This document shows, piece by piece, positions 11,601 through 22,400 of a stretch of 64,000 nt of DNA (positions are counted from its first letter, which is position 1; every line of letters starts with the position of its first letter). The stretch covers positions 6,172,932-6,236,931 of the forward strand of contig CM119263.1 in the NCBI GenBank assembly GCA_051294375.1, given 5' to 3'. Below the pieces are notes generated by a model. It was not told the DNA's origin, did not search any database, and saw only the letters and a list, made by a program, of their open reading frames with translations. Source of the stretch: Paraspadella gotoi (Eukaryota > Chaetognatha). The position numbers and the translations under genes were made by a program.

Positions 11601-11991
11601 ATTACGTCTAACCCTGAAAATGTCTAACCCCCACTTTCCTCTTCTGTAACAGCGCCTCAACCCGCGTTGCCTCCACCCTGGATTCCCGACGAGGACTCTC
11701 CCCAATGCCAACTCTGTCAGCAGAGATTCACCCTCATCAGACGACGCCATCATTGTCGCAACTGCGGAAAAGTAAAAAAGCTAAAGGGAACTTTTATTGA
11801 AAGGCCTTACCTTCCATTACCCTCCCTTCCCCCATCCCAACCCTTTCCAGGTCTTCTGCGGTTCCTGCTCTTCCCGCTTTCTCCCACTCCCTCACTTTGG
11901 TCTCCTTCACGCCGTCCGCGTGTGTGACGCTTGCCACGCCCAGCACGCCAACTGCCTCACCCCCGCCGAGATTCAGGCGGGATGGGCGTGA
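5668..11991 (+). CDS. LST-2 / ZFYVE28 homologue, FYVE zinc-finger endosomal regulator, N-terminal part not found
   Basis: Exons: 5668-5785, 5851-5912, 5990-6091, 8201-8317, 8423-8510, 8791-9270, 9373-9776, 11136-11190, about 11271-11545, 11653-11771 and 11851-11991. The first carries [15 protein letters not shown] and [11 protein letters not shown], the second [11 protein letters not shown] and the third [13 protein letters not shown]. All are hallmarks of lateral signaling target protein 2, which restrains EGFR signalling at endosomes. A long acidic, Ser/Pro-rich linker follows (exons 8791-9776). Next come [19 protein letters not shown] and a C-terminal FYVE finger: paired CxxC, the [10 protein letters not shown] basic motif and RVCDAC. 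FYVE fingers of this type bind PI3P, but in LST-2 the finger can be regulated by ubiquitination. The ~200 N-terminal residues of the family have no matching exon upstream, where the minus-strand receptor gene sits. The 11190/11271 junction does not keep phase as I read it. No classical polyadenylation signal was noted. Confidence 0.88.
6421..6642 (+). mobile_element. tRNA-derived SINE (family 2) in an LST-2 intron
   Basis: The head reads GAATCAGCAG...TGGCGCCGGAGG...GGGTTCGCTCCC...CTGCTGATTC. The A and B boxes are in tRNA order, and the first and last ten bases are exact complements, like an acceptor stem. A body with gggacggggcgtctaacc follows, ending gcggcatcgtcttccaca. Related copies lie at 12598-12790 and 38930-39052. 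Confidence 0.75.
6660..7254 (+). mobile_element. Non-autonomous TIR DNA element, complete reference copy
   Basis: It begins gtcggatctgcttataagc and ends gggcagatccgat. The outer 11 bases are inverted complements with one mismatch. The interior (~590 bp) has a gtccgtcggtccg patch, two gtggaaatgagtttaaat-type motifs and a TTAATTAATTA-rich 3' third. It lies in the 2.1-kb LST-2 intron directly after the family-2 SINE. Other copies are at 1-1072 and from 36719. Confidence 0.75.
7870..8145 (+). repeat. ATCAATCAATTA-type minisatellite with dispersed flank
   Basis: Short units of the form catcaatcaattactattac repeat with variation from 7905 to 8080, then ctttgatacgagtaacgtatggtgagatcac. This is the same arrangement as at 3000-3160. 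An inverse of the end motif (tctcgccagacg) lies at 7422-7433 and may mark the other end of the element. It lies in an LST-2 intron. Confidence 0.55.
9853..11097. mobile_element. 1.2-kb TIR element in an LST-2 intron
   Basis: The left end TACCACGTGAGCCAAATCCG (9853-9872) is matched at the right end by its inverse, reading TACCCCGTGAGCCAAATCCG on the minus strand (ends 11097). That is one mismatch in the first ~22 bases, and similarity continues through a GATAC..GAAAGAAA segment. No transposase frame is visible inside, so it looks non-autonomous. The target-site duplication could not be resolved by eye. It fills nearly all of the intron between the 9776 donor and the 11136 acceptor. Confidence 0.65.
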
Positions 11992-12597
11992 AGTGGTGTG
12001 GGTGTTGGTGAAGTAGTTTCGAAACGGGGTCGGCCTCGCCTCGCGCTTCTGCTAATCTTTTCTCTCTTTCGTCGACACCGCCTCGCCTTCAGTATTGTTT
12101 GTTGGAGGTCGTTATATGTATTTATTCTCGCCGGGGTTCATGGAGGGGAATTCCTCTTTGTTTGAACGAACGCTGAATCGATATAAATGTAAGAATGTTA
12201 AAAGGGCCATGGAAGCCTTTGGACGAGCGTGACATTTTTCGCGAGGTGTCGCTTCGGTAAACCTGACGATTTCGCCAAAAGTCATGCTTGCCTGATGTCA
12301 TGATTTGTCTAATCGATCGGCCTCAAAATGTTTTTCTCTTTGGTATTTTTTTTTTCTGCAAAAAATACAGTAGCTCATGTTTTTTACCTGTTTGGTATGA
12401 TATTAAAGATCGTTTACAACAAATCTTTGCTTTATTTATCAGAACTGCGGTTGCAGGCAGCGACTGTAATTTAGAAGACCCATACAACATACATATGACT
12501 AAATGAAAGTTAACGTGGCGAAACTTAGCCATGCAAATTTTTAATATATTTTTTAATCTGTGAGCCAAACTTAAAGCTTTATGGTAGATTAAAATTT
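11992..12597. other. Intergenic stretch after LST-2
   Basis: It presumably holds the LST-2 3' UTR (GC-moderate sequence to about 12280). No other gene or clear repeat is seen. Confidence 0.4.
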
Positions 12598-12790
12598 ACC
12601 AACCGTTCATCAGCGGCCATTGGTGCCGGAGGCAAGTCATTCACCTCCCAACCCAAAGGTCCGGGTTTTTAACCCGGTGGTCGCCTAGCAGTTAAGAGGG
12701 GTGGGGCGCTTAACCCGTCTGTAACATGGTGTTGCAGCCTGATCCGAAGCTCAGGGACTGCTTATATTGAACGGTTCTGTCATTAACACA
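12598..12790 (+). mobile_element. tRNA-derived SINE (family 2), diverged copy
   Basis: It shares ttcatcagcgg, ggtgccggagg, cctcccaacccaaaggtccg, ggggtggggcgcttaaccc and gatccgaagctcaggg with the 6421 copy in the same order. The B box is mutated (GGGTTTTTAACCC). AT-rich DNA without a gene follows to 13770. Part of a LINE/SINE-like tail (gaatggataatttttatattgg) lies at 13086-13125. Confidence 0.65.
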
Positions 12791-13845
12791 TATCAATAAT
12801 TACTGTCTCTTCAGCTTTATATTTTAATTAAAAAAATAGGAAAAAAAAAATATTTTGAGCAATTAAAATTTTAGATCTGGAATTAGGGTATAAATTTTGT
12901 ATTTTTAACAAAATAAGTTTGTAGCTATTTGATTTAGCTACAATCTGATTTTTTTTAATCAAAATATAATTTTAATAAATATTTTTTTTAAATTTTTTTA
13001 AAAAATTTAATATTTTTTATTTGTTAATATTTATACTTTTATGAATAAAATAAAACTTATATATATATACTTATATATATATATATGAATGGATAATTTT
13101 TATATTGGTTGTACCAATTTCATAAAGGTATGAAGATAGAAGAGATTAATTGGAATGATAAAAGTAGAAAAAGTAAGGAGCTTGAAGAAAAAGTAAAAGA
13201 ATGAAAGATCAAAAAGAAAAAAAAATAGATGGGATATGATTAAATATATATAAAATATATATTTATATATATATTAAATATATATATTCGAAACTACCAA
13301 ATATTATTTTGCATTTATTTTTTTTTATATATATAAAAAACTGTTTTATATAATTTATTTAAAAATAATAATTTCAATCACCGATTTTTTTATGGCTGCA
13401 TACACTAAGCCACGCTAATTTTCATTGTGTCATTTATGTATAGTATGGACGATACAAGTTTCAGATCAGGAATGATTTATTCTTCAACAAGGTTATAAAC
13501 AACAGTCAAAATGCTCAGATACTAAGTCTATTACAATGGTATTTACAAAGGTCAACGTTTGACCATAAAGGTCAACCGTTTTGACCATAAATAAGTTGGG
13601 GGGGAATTGAGCGAGGTAAGGTTGGTAAGGTCATGTGGTTTGACCGAGGTTGCGTGTTCTAGATGTTCGTCCACAATAGATTATTATTTTTGTCAAGGAA
13701 GTTAAGCCATTTACTTTGATTAGAAATTTGAGGAAATGTAAAAAGATCCAAAAAAGTAATTTCTGTATATTTGGTGAACTGGATGCAACTGCTTTGCAAC
13801 AAAAGTTTTTTTCACGATTGTGTGAAAATATCCTTCACTTTTATC

Positions 13846-16054
13846 ATGGTCGATGCTAGCAAACACTCACAATTAACATACCTGCTACTTTTACTGGTTG
13901 CAACTTTTTTTGCTCGCTGCTTGGCCGATGACAACCAATGCATCAAATTTCGCTTATCCCCGATCTGCTGCAAAGCGTTTGTTCCCTGTAGATGTTCAGG
14001 GTAAGTAATTTAACTCGCTATGGCCATTTTATCATAATGAGGTTTTTTTTTTTTTTTAAATGGGCGACTTCCCGTCGTTGTCTTTGGCTGGAGTAATGAG
14101 GTCTAAGCAGACAGTCCTTTTAATAATAATGATTAATTGGGTCCTTTCCAAAAATGAAAATAATAGATAATAAAAGAGCGAAAACCCCGAGTTCTTGGCG
14201 TTTGTTTGTTTGTTTGTTTGTTTGTTCACTTAATCCGTATGGAGAGAGACAACACGAATTAAATTTAAAAAAAGATATATAGGATATATACTGGTAAATA
14301 AACTAGTAAAACGATTTGTTATCTATCTCGATTCTCACTTTGAGAACGTTAACTATAAAACACTGTAAATAGGCCGAACGACCAATGAGTGAAATATAAT
14401 TAGTAGTCAACGGGGAGATGCGGTATATTAAGGAGTATAAGTAAGCGTTAATGTCCAATTCAATATGATATATACCGAGACCAAAACAGTTGTATTCTCT
14501 CTAGTCCCGATCCTCCCGTGACTCCGAGTAAAAACTTCACTGAAGTCGAGGACGAATCTTGTTGCAATGGAATAAAATGCATTGAGCGAATTAAATGGGG
14601 AATCACAGATCAATACGACGAGGGTTCCTACGCCGTAACGAATTCGGACGAGATGCTCAATTTATCTTTTGCCGTCAATCCGTTGACGCTTGAGAATTTG
14701 AGCGACGATGGAGTCATGAAGCTCACTATCAACGTTCGACTGCAATGGCACAACAGAATGGTCAGATGGGACGCCGACCTTTGCAATGACAAACGGGGTC
14801 AAGAACTTTGCCTCGATTTTGTGGCCAAGACCCAAAATATCACGGAATACATCACGAACGCCTCCAAAACCAAAGTCTATGACTTCATGATTTCAAAAGA
14901 GAAAAGCACTCAAGTTTTGAAGGACAAAATGAAAAGTTATCCATTGAGAGTCATGAGAGACGGAACTGTAACTTGGGAGGGCGTCATATCCGTCGGCGTT
15001 CAATGCAAAATGGGCTTCGAAAAATATCCGTACGACGAACAACATTGCAAATTGGAGTTTTCTCCGTTGCCCAAAAGTAACACAATATTCGTCACATTTA
15101 AAAACGAAGCAGATGAATTACTTAAAGTCACGAGTGCGTCCTCGTGGGATCTTACCAATTTTGTACTGGTAAATAATACGGGTTTCGAAGTGACGATGGA
15201 AAGGAACCCGGCGAACGCTATCACCACCCTGGTCGTGCCCTGCTCCTTATTCAACATACTCAATTGTCTCGTCTACTGCGTCCCCCGATCGTCGGGAGAG
15301 AGAGTCAGTTACAGCGCCACCTTGGTGCTCACGATCTCAGTTTTAGTCTCTCAACTCGGTTCAGTCATTCCGGCTTCTTCTTTAACTTATATGGGTAAGT
15401 GACTTTTGGTTCCGTAAAATATAAAAATAATTGGGTAACTTTACTATTCGACGTCCGCCACCAACCTTAGCTACCAACGGTCGGCGGTTTGTTAATCCAT
15501 TGAATTTTGTTTTCCCTCTGGCGTCGTCTCAGTTTGCGCAGTAATACAAATTTTTGTTTTTGTTTTTGTTTTATTAAGAAGTTTAAATTTCGGACATATT
15601 TCGGCTTCAACGTAAGCCTTCATCAGCGCAAAAACGAATTGACCTGAGAAACAAATATTTTCACAGACTCTCTCTCTTCAAACTGCAAAGTCTATAAAAT
15701 GTAAAAATAAGCCAAAATAATTTTTGAAACATAAAAATGAACGCAATCCAATCCAATTTTAAATTCACAGAGAGTTTTATCCTGGGAACCTTCGGACAAG
15801 CAGTGGCCGCCTTAATGGAAACTATATTAATTCTGAGCCTGGAAAAAGCTGTCGAGGGCGAAAAGTTCGAGTTGAGGGACAAATCATCGGTGGCGCCGAA
15901 AACAGAAGAGCATCTGGACGCCAAGAAAAAGATACGACTTTTGAAAAATTTGCTCAAGTGGTTGGATGGAATACTTTTCGTTGTGAACGTTCTTATCACC
16001 TTCGTTATGTTCACGTACACATTTGTCAATATTCAGCCGCGAAAGTTCAAGTGA
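13846..16054 (+). CDS. Divergent Cys-loop (nicotinic-receptor-like) ligand-gated ion channel subunit 1
   Basis: Three exons (13846-14000, 14505-15394, 15771-16054) join in phase to a 442-residue protein. Signal peptide: MVDASKHSQLTYLLLLLVA. The extracellular domain has the Cys-loop, C-x13-C with KYPYDEQHC, at about residues 219-233. TM1 (VVPCSLFNILNCLVYCVP) is followed by TM2 after the SGER motif. Glu at -1' and Leu at 9' fit a cation-conducting pore. TM3 begins in exon 3, the intracellular loop is short (~55 residues) and TM4 is WLDGILFVVNVLITFVMF. There is no vicinal Cys pair in loop C, and the family's WxY after the Cys-loop is replaced (FSPLPKSNT). It is therefore neither a standard alpha subunit nor an obvious acetylcholine binder. 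AATAAA is at 16193. It is paralogous to the next gene. Confidence 0.88.
15583..15645 (-). ncRNA. Hammerhead-like ribozyme motif, probable Penelope-like element remnant
   Basis: It lies in the second intron of Cys-loop gene 1. On the minus strand it reads CTGATGA, then a GGCTT/AAGCC hairpin, then GAAATATGTC. These are the conserved hammerhead core strands, a five-bp helix II and a GUC cleavage triplet in correct order, with a minimal helix III as seen in Penelope-like elements. One extra A lies between CTGATGA and helix II, and helix I is only partly paired, so activity is uncertain. Confidence 0.5.
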
Positions 16055-16192
16055 ATTTTTATTCGCTATTTGAAATTTGACTCAATTTGTTTTTCTTTTT
16101 TTGTTACTGTAACTGAAAAACTTTTGGTCTAGCTGTCACTTTTCCTTCAGAACAAATTAACAATATACATTATACAAATTGTATAGATATCT

Positions 16193-16198
16193 AATAAA
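16193..16198 (+). terminator. Polyadenylation signal AATAAA for Cys-loop gene 1
   Basis: A consensus hexamer 139 bases after the stop codon. Confidence 0.6.
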
Positions 16199-17178
16199 AC
16201 ATTATATCTTTATTACGGCACTTTATTTATTGCTTTTAAAAAAGCTTTTGTCCTTCGACTTTCAATTATAATTATTTAATTATACATATTATATTATACA
16301 TATTAACACAGATTTGCAATTTTATTATTTAGAATTAAAAAAGGAATCGGAAAGTAAAGTAGCTAATATCCGGAAAGAATTCAAAGAAACACTAGCTTGG
16401 CCTTTGTTTGTTTGCAGCTCTTTTCGACGGTCAAATGAGTTTAAGAAGTATCTCAACAATGCGTAATGGGTAAACGGCTCATAAAAGAGTCAATGTCATA
16501 GATGACAGATTGGATTGAATGGAATTTTTGGAATAATCAAACGCCAATGACGAACGAAGCATGATAAGTAATGAAACGTCTGTAGCGATGCCATCAAAAC
16601 ATGTACGTATCGTGGCAACGAAACGTGATTCTAAACTATGCCTGTAGTTAATAAACCTGACACGTTTACAGCAAAAAGCTCTTAACAGACTCGTCGAAAC
16701 GCAAAACAAAGTCGATAAGGAGTTAGATATTGTAAAGACGCCATGACACAATAAACGGCCAGACATTACAGGGAGTCGGGATGTGACGTAAGACTGATGG
16801 TTTTATAATAACTTTAACTTTTACTGTTTAGTTGACTTCCAAAAATACAAATTAGAAAGATCGGTTGTCTCTGTTTGAAGAGACAGAATCGATTAAGTCA
16901 ATTTTGAAAAAAAAATGACAATATAAATAGAACTCCTTATTTACTCATATTTTTTTCTCCCCTCTTTTATTTTAAATATTACTGTCTGTTCTCTTCCACG
17001 CATCATTCAAGTTCATCCACAAGAAATTATTAGATTATTATTTTGAGAATTTCTTTATAACGCTATTTTTAAAATTATAAATAAAATACAGAATAAATTT
17101 ACAGCTAACCAAAATAAATGAAAATAGATTTATTCCAATTTCAAACATTTTTTCAAAGCCAGGCAAAGAAAAAGAAAT

Positions 17179-18827
17179 ATGATCGCCATGACGTTTCTCG
17201 TTTTGTTCCATTTAATTCCAAGCGGCGAATCGTTTCACCGCAATTGCCGACCCGCCGTTGAGTTGGACAACACCACATGTTGCAATCTTATTCCGAATAG
17301 TTGTTCCCTCAAGAGGTAAGTATTGCAGAAATCTCTCGTCTCTAAAGGCTGTCTACGTATTACATTTTTTTTATCTCGAGGAAGACACGAATTTTAAACT
17401 ATTCCATATCAGAAACCTGTTTTTTTCATATTATTGTTACGTATCATTTGATTTAATTTTTACTCGTTTTACATATTTCCTTCTCAACCTCTATACATTT
17501 CGATTCCATTTCCAATTCGATTCCATTCCTCAGTCTAAACTCTTCAGACTTCATGTGCGTGGCGAAGGATTGCATCAAGATGGTTACTGACGTGATGTTC
17601 AATCAATTCGACGACGGAACGTATCCAGTCTTCTCCGACGACCCCGAAGTTCGCGTTTACTTCGCCGTGGCGCCCCAGGCCCTGGAAGGCCTCAGCTCGG
17701 ACGGGGTGTTGAGTCTAAAACTTCGCGTCGCCCTCGCCTGGCACAACGAATTCATGAGATGGGACAAGACGATGTGCAACTACAACTGCGTCAATGACGA
17801 CGGCTGCAGAGCCGCCTGCTTGAGAGACAGCCTCAAACTAGAGAACTTGACTCATTTTGTCCTCAAACCCAAAAATACGAAAGTCTATGATTTTCTCGTT
17901 GCCAACGAGACGAGGAATCCCGTGCTCCAACAGTCGCTCAAGAATTTCCCCATAAAGGTTCAACGAAACGGTAGCGTCGCCTGGAGCGGCTTCGTCTCCG
18001 TCAGCGTCCAGTGTCGCATCGACGTCAAACTCTATCCTTTCGACGAACAGAAATGTTCCCTCGTCTTTGAGTCGCTGCCTCCTGGCGGGAAGAACGTCTC
18101 GGTCAGATTCGCCCACGAACCCAAAGGTCTTCCAGTCGTCGACAGTGCGGGCTGGAGTTTGAAGAGCTTTTCCTTGACCAAAAGAGGAGACGGTTTTGAT
18201 GTGTTGGTGAGGCGTAACTCGGCCAACGTCGTCGTCACGCTCGTCGTCCCGTGTTCGCTTTTCAACATTCTCATTTGTTTCGTTTACGCGATCCCTCTCT
18301 GCTCCGGGGAAAGGGTCGGTTACAGCGTCACGCTCGTCCTAACCTTTTCGGTGCTCATCATGCAGCTGAACTCGCACATTCCCACTTCCGAAATGACTTA
18401 CCTGTGTAAGTTGTCCACAGTAAGGAGGCAAGATATTTTATCAATGAAAAAGTAATGTAAAATTTATGTATTGTTAGCCATGGTACAAAGCGAAGCCATT
18501 ATCATTTCAACTTCAATTTCTGTTTTCATGAAATTTGATTTTATCTTTCAAGCCGTGTTTATCATCGTAACGTTCGTTCAATCTGCGGTCGCTCTCATGG
18601 AAACAGTTTTCATTCTGGCTTTCACACGACACGTGGAATACCTTGAAGTTCAAAGAGAAAAAAAATTGGTTTCTGAGAAGAAAGAAAATGTAACAGCAGA
18701 GAAGAAAAATGATGTTCCTTTCTCTCAACTTATCGCGATTTGGGTCAATCGATTCTTTTTGATTTTTAATGCGTTTTTTACTGTGGTATTATTTATAAAT
18801 ATTTTTTGTAAAATTATTCCATCGTGA
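17179..18827 (+). CDS. Divergent Cys-loop (nicotinic-receptor-like) ligand-gated ion channel subunit 2
   Basis: Three exons (17179-17315, 17534-18405, 18553-18827) join in phase to 427 residues. Intron positions match those of the neighbour at 13846, showing a tandem duplication. Signal peptide: MIAMTFLVLFHLIPSGES. The Cys-loop is QCRIDVKLYPFDEQKC. TM1 is VVPCSLFNILICFVYAIP. TM2 follows SGER with Leu at 9' (GYSVTLVLTFSVLIMQL). TM3 is in exon 3, the loop is short and Lys/Glu-rich, and TM4 is FFLIFNAFFTVVLFINIF. An added cysteine group (CNYNCVNDDGCRAAC) sits in the extracellular domain. The loop C vicinal cysteines and loop B Trp are missing here too. Probably a plasma-membrane cation channel subunit. 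The ligand is unknown, and it may assemble with subunit 1. Confidence 0.88.
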
Positions 18828-18845
18828 TCGCGAAGAGGTCTCAAA

Positions 18846-18851
18846 AATAAA
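18846..18851 (+). terminator. Polyadenylation signal AATAAA for Cys-loop gene 2
   Basis: A consensus hexamer 19 bases after the stop codon, in an A-rich run. A run of AT-rich DNA without a gene follows to 19400. Confidence 0.45.
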
Positions 18852-19405
18852 AAAAAACACTTGAACGCATGTTTAAATTACCTTTATCTTTAATATAGTT
18901 TTTTTAGAATGATCTTACTCTTTTCTTCATCCATTTTAATTTAAATTTTAGTTTGTACCAATAAATTTAAATCTTCACACTCTTTGGAATTTAAATTTGT
19001 TGTGTAATTAATCTTAAAATTGTTTTCGTACTTTCTTATAAAAGTCACTTTTCATATTTAGTGTTATTGCTATTTACGTTTGGGTTGTCAATTTCTATAT
19101 TCTGAATGGTGCATGGTAGATTCCAAAATTTCTGGAATTGTACAATGATTTTTTTTTTTACTATGTCAAATTACTAACTCTTCACCAATTTTTTGTCTCA
19201 CTTTTTCTCGTACACATCAACTTGTTTTTCCGACTCTATACTACAACTACTAAAACCCGATCTGATAATAAAAACTTACATTGTATTTGTAAACATCGTT
19301 TCAAAAATCAAGCGCTTATTTCATTTAGAAAAAAGAAGATGATAGGAATCTCGAGTGAAATTTTTTGGCGTCGATTTTTCGTCGACGCTTTTCTCAGTCA
19401 CGAAG

Positions 19406-22400
19406 ATGAAGATTTTTTTCTTCGTCGTTTTTGTTCTTCTTCAATGTAGTCGCGCGCTTGGTAGGTGATGACTGACCTTACTGACTTCCAGATTTTTCCT
19501 CAAGTAATGAAATTGCTGCTTCGATCTCTGAAGTCTGAACTCCCCTTAGGCTTAGCCTCACTTTCTCTCTCTCTCTCTCTCTCTCTCTCGTTTTTAGTAG
19601 TATCTTATCATCATCATCATCATCTCTCTCTCTCTTACCTTTGAACCTTCACTTTAATTCAATGATCTTGCCTTTTGACCTTGCCTTCTCGCCTTACTCA
19701 TAACTTACCATTCCTCAGCCTCTCCGTCTGACCTCCGCCTGCCGCGCCATCTCGAGCCAGAGTCCTACGACGTCGACCTTCGACCTTACCTGATCGAGAA
19801 TCCCGAATCGGACAAACGGTTCACTTACGATGGCGCCGTCCACGTGAGACTGGTCGCCGTCGCCGAAGACGATTCTATCGTCCTTCACGCCAAGAAACTC
19901 GTCGTGAGGTTGTGATCAATTATGTGGTCAATTATTATTTTTGTTTGTTTTTTTTGCCAAAAATATTCAGAGACGACGAATTTATTTTTTCGACATTACG
20001 TTACAATGCTGCCCTCTAAAGCTCCATAGTCTCCTAAAAATATACAAAACAATTCATACAATTAAAACATTCTTCGAAATATTATACCACTTCACGTCGC
20101 TTCCTCCTTCAGCAAAGTGAGCGTCGACGAAATCTCGGAAGACAACTCGACGAAAACTCTGCCGATCGTAACATGGAGTCTCGACGAAGAGAGGGAATTT
20201 CTCGTCGTCAAGATGGCGTCAAATTTGACGCAAGGTTTGGGGATAATGATTTAATTGACATTGCCATTTTGACAGCATTAAATAGGGGAGTGGTCTTTTC
20301 ATACAATTGAAACATTCTTTGAAGCATTACACCACTTCATTGATAAGGAAGCCAGGAACTATGAAAGTGAATAAACGAGACTGAGAGTCTTTGTTGTACA
20401 AATTTCATAGTGAAAAAAAGAAGTTTCTGTATTGATAATAACACAAAATTGGACCGATTTTAAAAAACAAACGTGACTTCGTTTCCGGTCTCGCTCGCAA
20501 GACTTTTATCACGACTTTAATTTCAGGAAAGAAAATCGATCTTCGCGTCGAATTCACTGGAAAGTTAAACGACGACATGACAGGGTTTTACAGAAGCCGA
20601 TACCAACTCGAAGGTGAGTTACCCACTCGAAGGTGAGTTACCCACTCGAAAATAAACAATTTTTTTTAAAAGAAAGTCGGCCGTGTTGGGACTAGAATGA
20701 AACCTCTATGCCTATGGTTCTATCGTTAAAGTCATTCGTGCGAATTTAGTAAAGAGTAAAGACCTATAAATCATGTGAACTAAATGTAAATTTGTTACAC
20801 AGTGGTAGACGATTCACCGGTCGAGTAACGTCGCTTTCGCTCTGTGTTTCTCTCTCACTAATTCACTCTCTTTCTCTATATTCCTCACCGACTATTTATT
20901 TCCTTCTTACCCCGGGCTGTTTTCCACACTTCGAATAATTTACTACAATATGCGAATTCGATTTTTTTTTTCTTTGTTGTCTCAATCAGTTTTCCCTCTT
21001 GTCTTCTAGGCCAAGAAGTGTTCATGGCGACGACGCAGTTCGAACCGGCGGGCGCGAGACGAGCCTTTCCCTGCATGGACGAACCAGATCGTAAGTTGGT
21101 TCGAGTTTGGATGAAAATCAATTCATCTGAATTCAATTTTTATATATATATTTTTTTCTCGCTCTCTCCTAAGGAAAGGCGGTGTTCAGAATCACTATCA
21201 GGTGAGAGAAAAGCGCACTGGAGTGTCTTAAATCAATCAATCAATCACACATTAGGAAACAATGAATCAATCTATCTTTTCTCGACCTCGATGATCCTTC
21301 TCAGTTCTCACCAAGCTTTTACCAACCCGCTTATCAGGTGCGAAGATCCTTACCAAGCTCTCTCTAACATGGACGTCGTCGAGGGATTTCCAAAGACCGT
21401 GTCGGGATTGAGGTCAGGCAATGTCTTTCATGTTTTTTTTTTAAATTAAGAATATTGTTTGTTTATTCAAAGCGCCCTCCTAATACAATTTTAACTATAA
21501 ACTATAAACATTTCACTAGCCTCTTTTAAAAACGAATTTTGTTTTGTTTTTTTTTGTTTTGTTTTGTTTTGTTTTTTAGCTACGATTCCATATATTTTAC
21601 AATTTCATGCCAACCTTTTATTTCAGAGTTTACACTTTCGGCGATTCGTTGAAAATGTCGACTTACCTCGTCGCTTTTGTCGTCCATCGATTTTATCCAA
21701 CGAGCTTGGATTCTGGGCAAGGAAGACCGAAAGTCAGTTTTTTGTTTGTTTTTTTTTTTGTCCGTGTGTCGATCTCTGTCGTTCTGGCAAAAGCGCCGCC
21801 TGTCTCCCCTTAATCTCCCGCTCCTAGATCCAAGTTTGGTCCAAATATCCTCAGTCCATGGGCTACATGAACTACGCCTGCGGAGTCGCCGCCAAAGCCT
21901 TGAAGTTCTACGAAAATCTGTACGGGATACAATTTCCTCTGCCGAAGATCGATTTGGCCGCGATCCCAGGTTTCCCAAATTTTGCTTTTGATTTTTTGAT
22001 TTTTGATTTTTCTTTGTCATCGATTTATAATTAGCATTTGTCATCGTTTATCGTTTATGATATTTATAATATATATGGATGAACTTCAAAAAAATACAAA
22101 TTGAAAACAAAAAGAAAAACGAAGCTTCTCCTTTTTATTGTCCGTATTTGTATTCATTGTATTTAATTATTTTAATTATGATTTTTCGAGATTTCGCCGC
22201 GGGAGCGATGGAAAACTTCGGACTAATAACTTTCCGCGAGACGGCGCTTCTCTATTCGCCCGAGGGTGCGATGTTATGTCTCGTAGATATTTCTCTTTTG
22301 CGACGGCTGATCGGCCTCACTTTACAAAAATCGAAAAAAATTAAAGGAGAAAATTTGACTTCCGTTTTAGAGACGGATAACGCTACAAAAGTTTGGGTCA

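Noticed and set aside
21580-22044. 154-codon minus-strand open frame
   Set aside because: It is antisense to aminopeptidase exons 8 and 9 and their intron.
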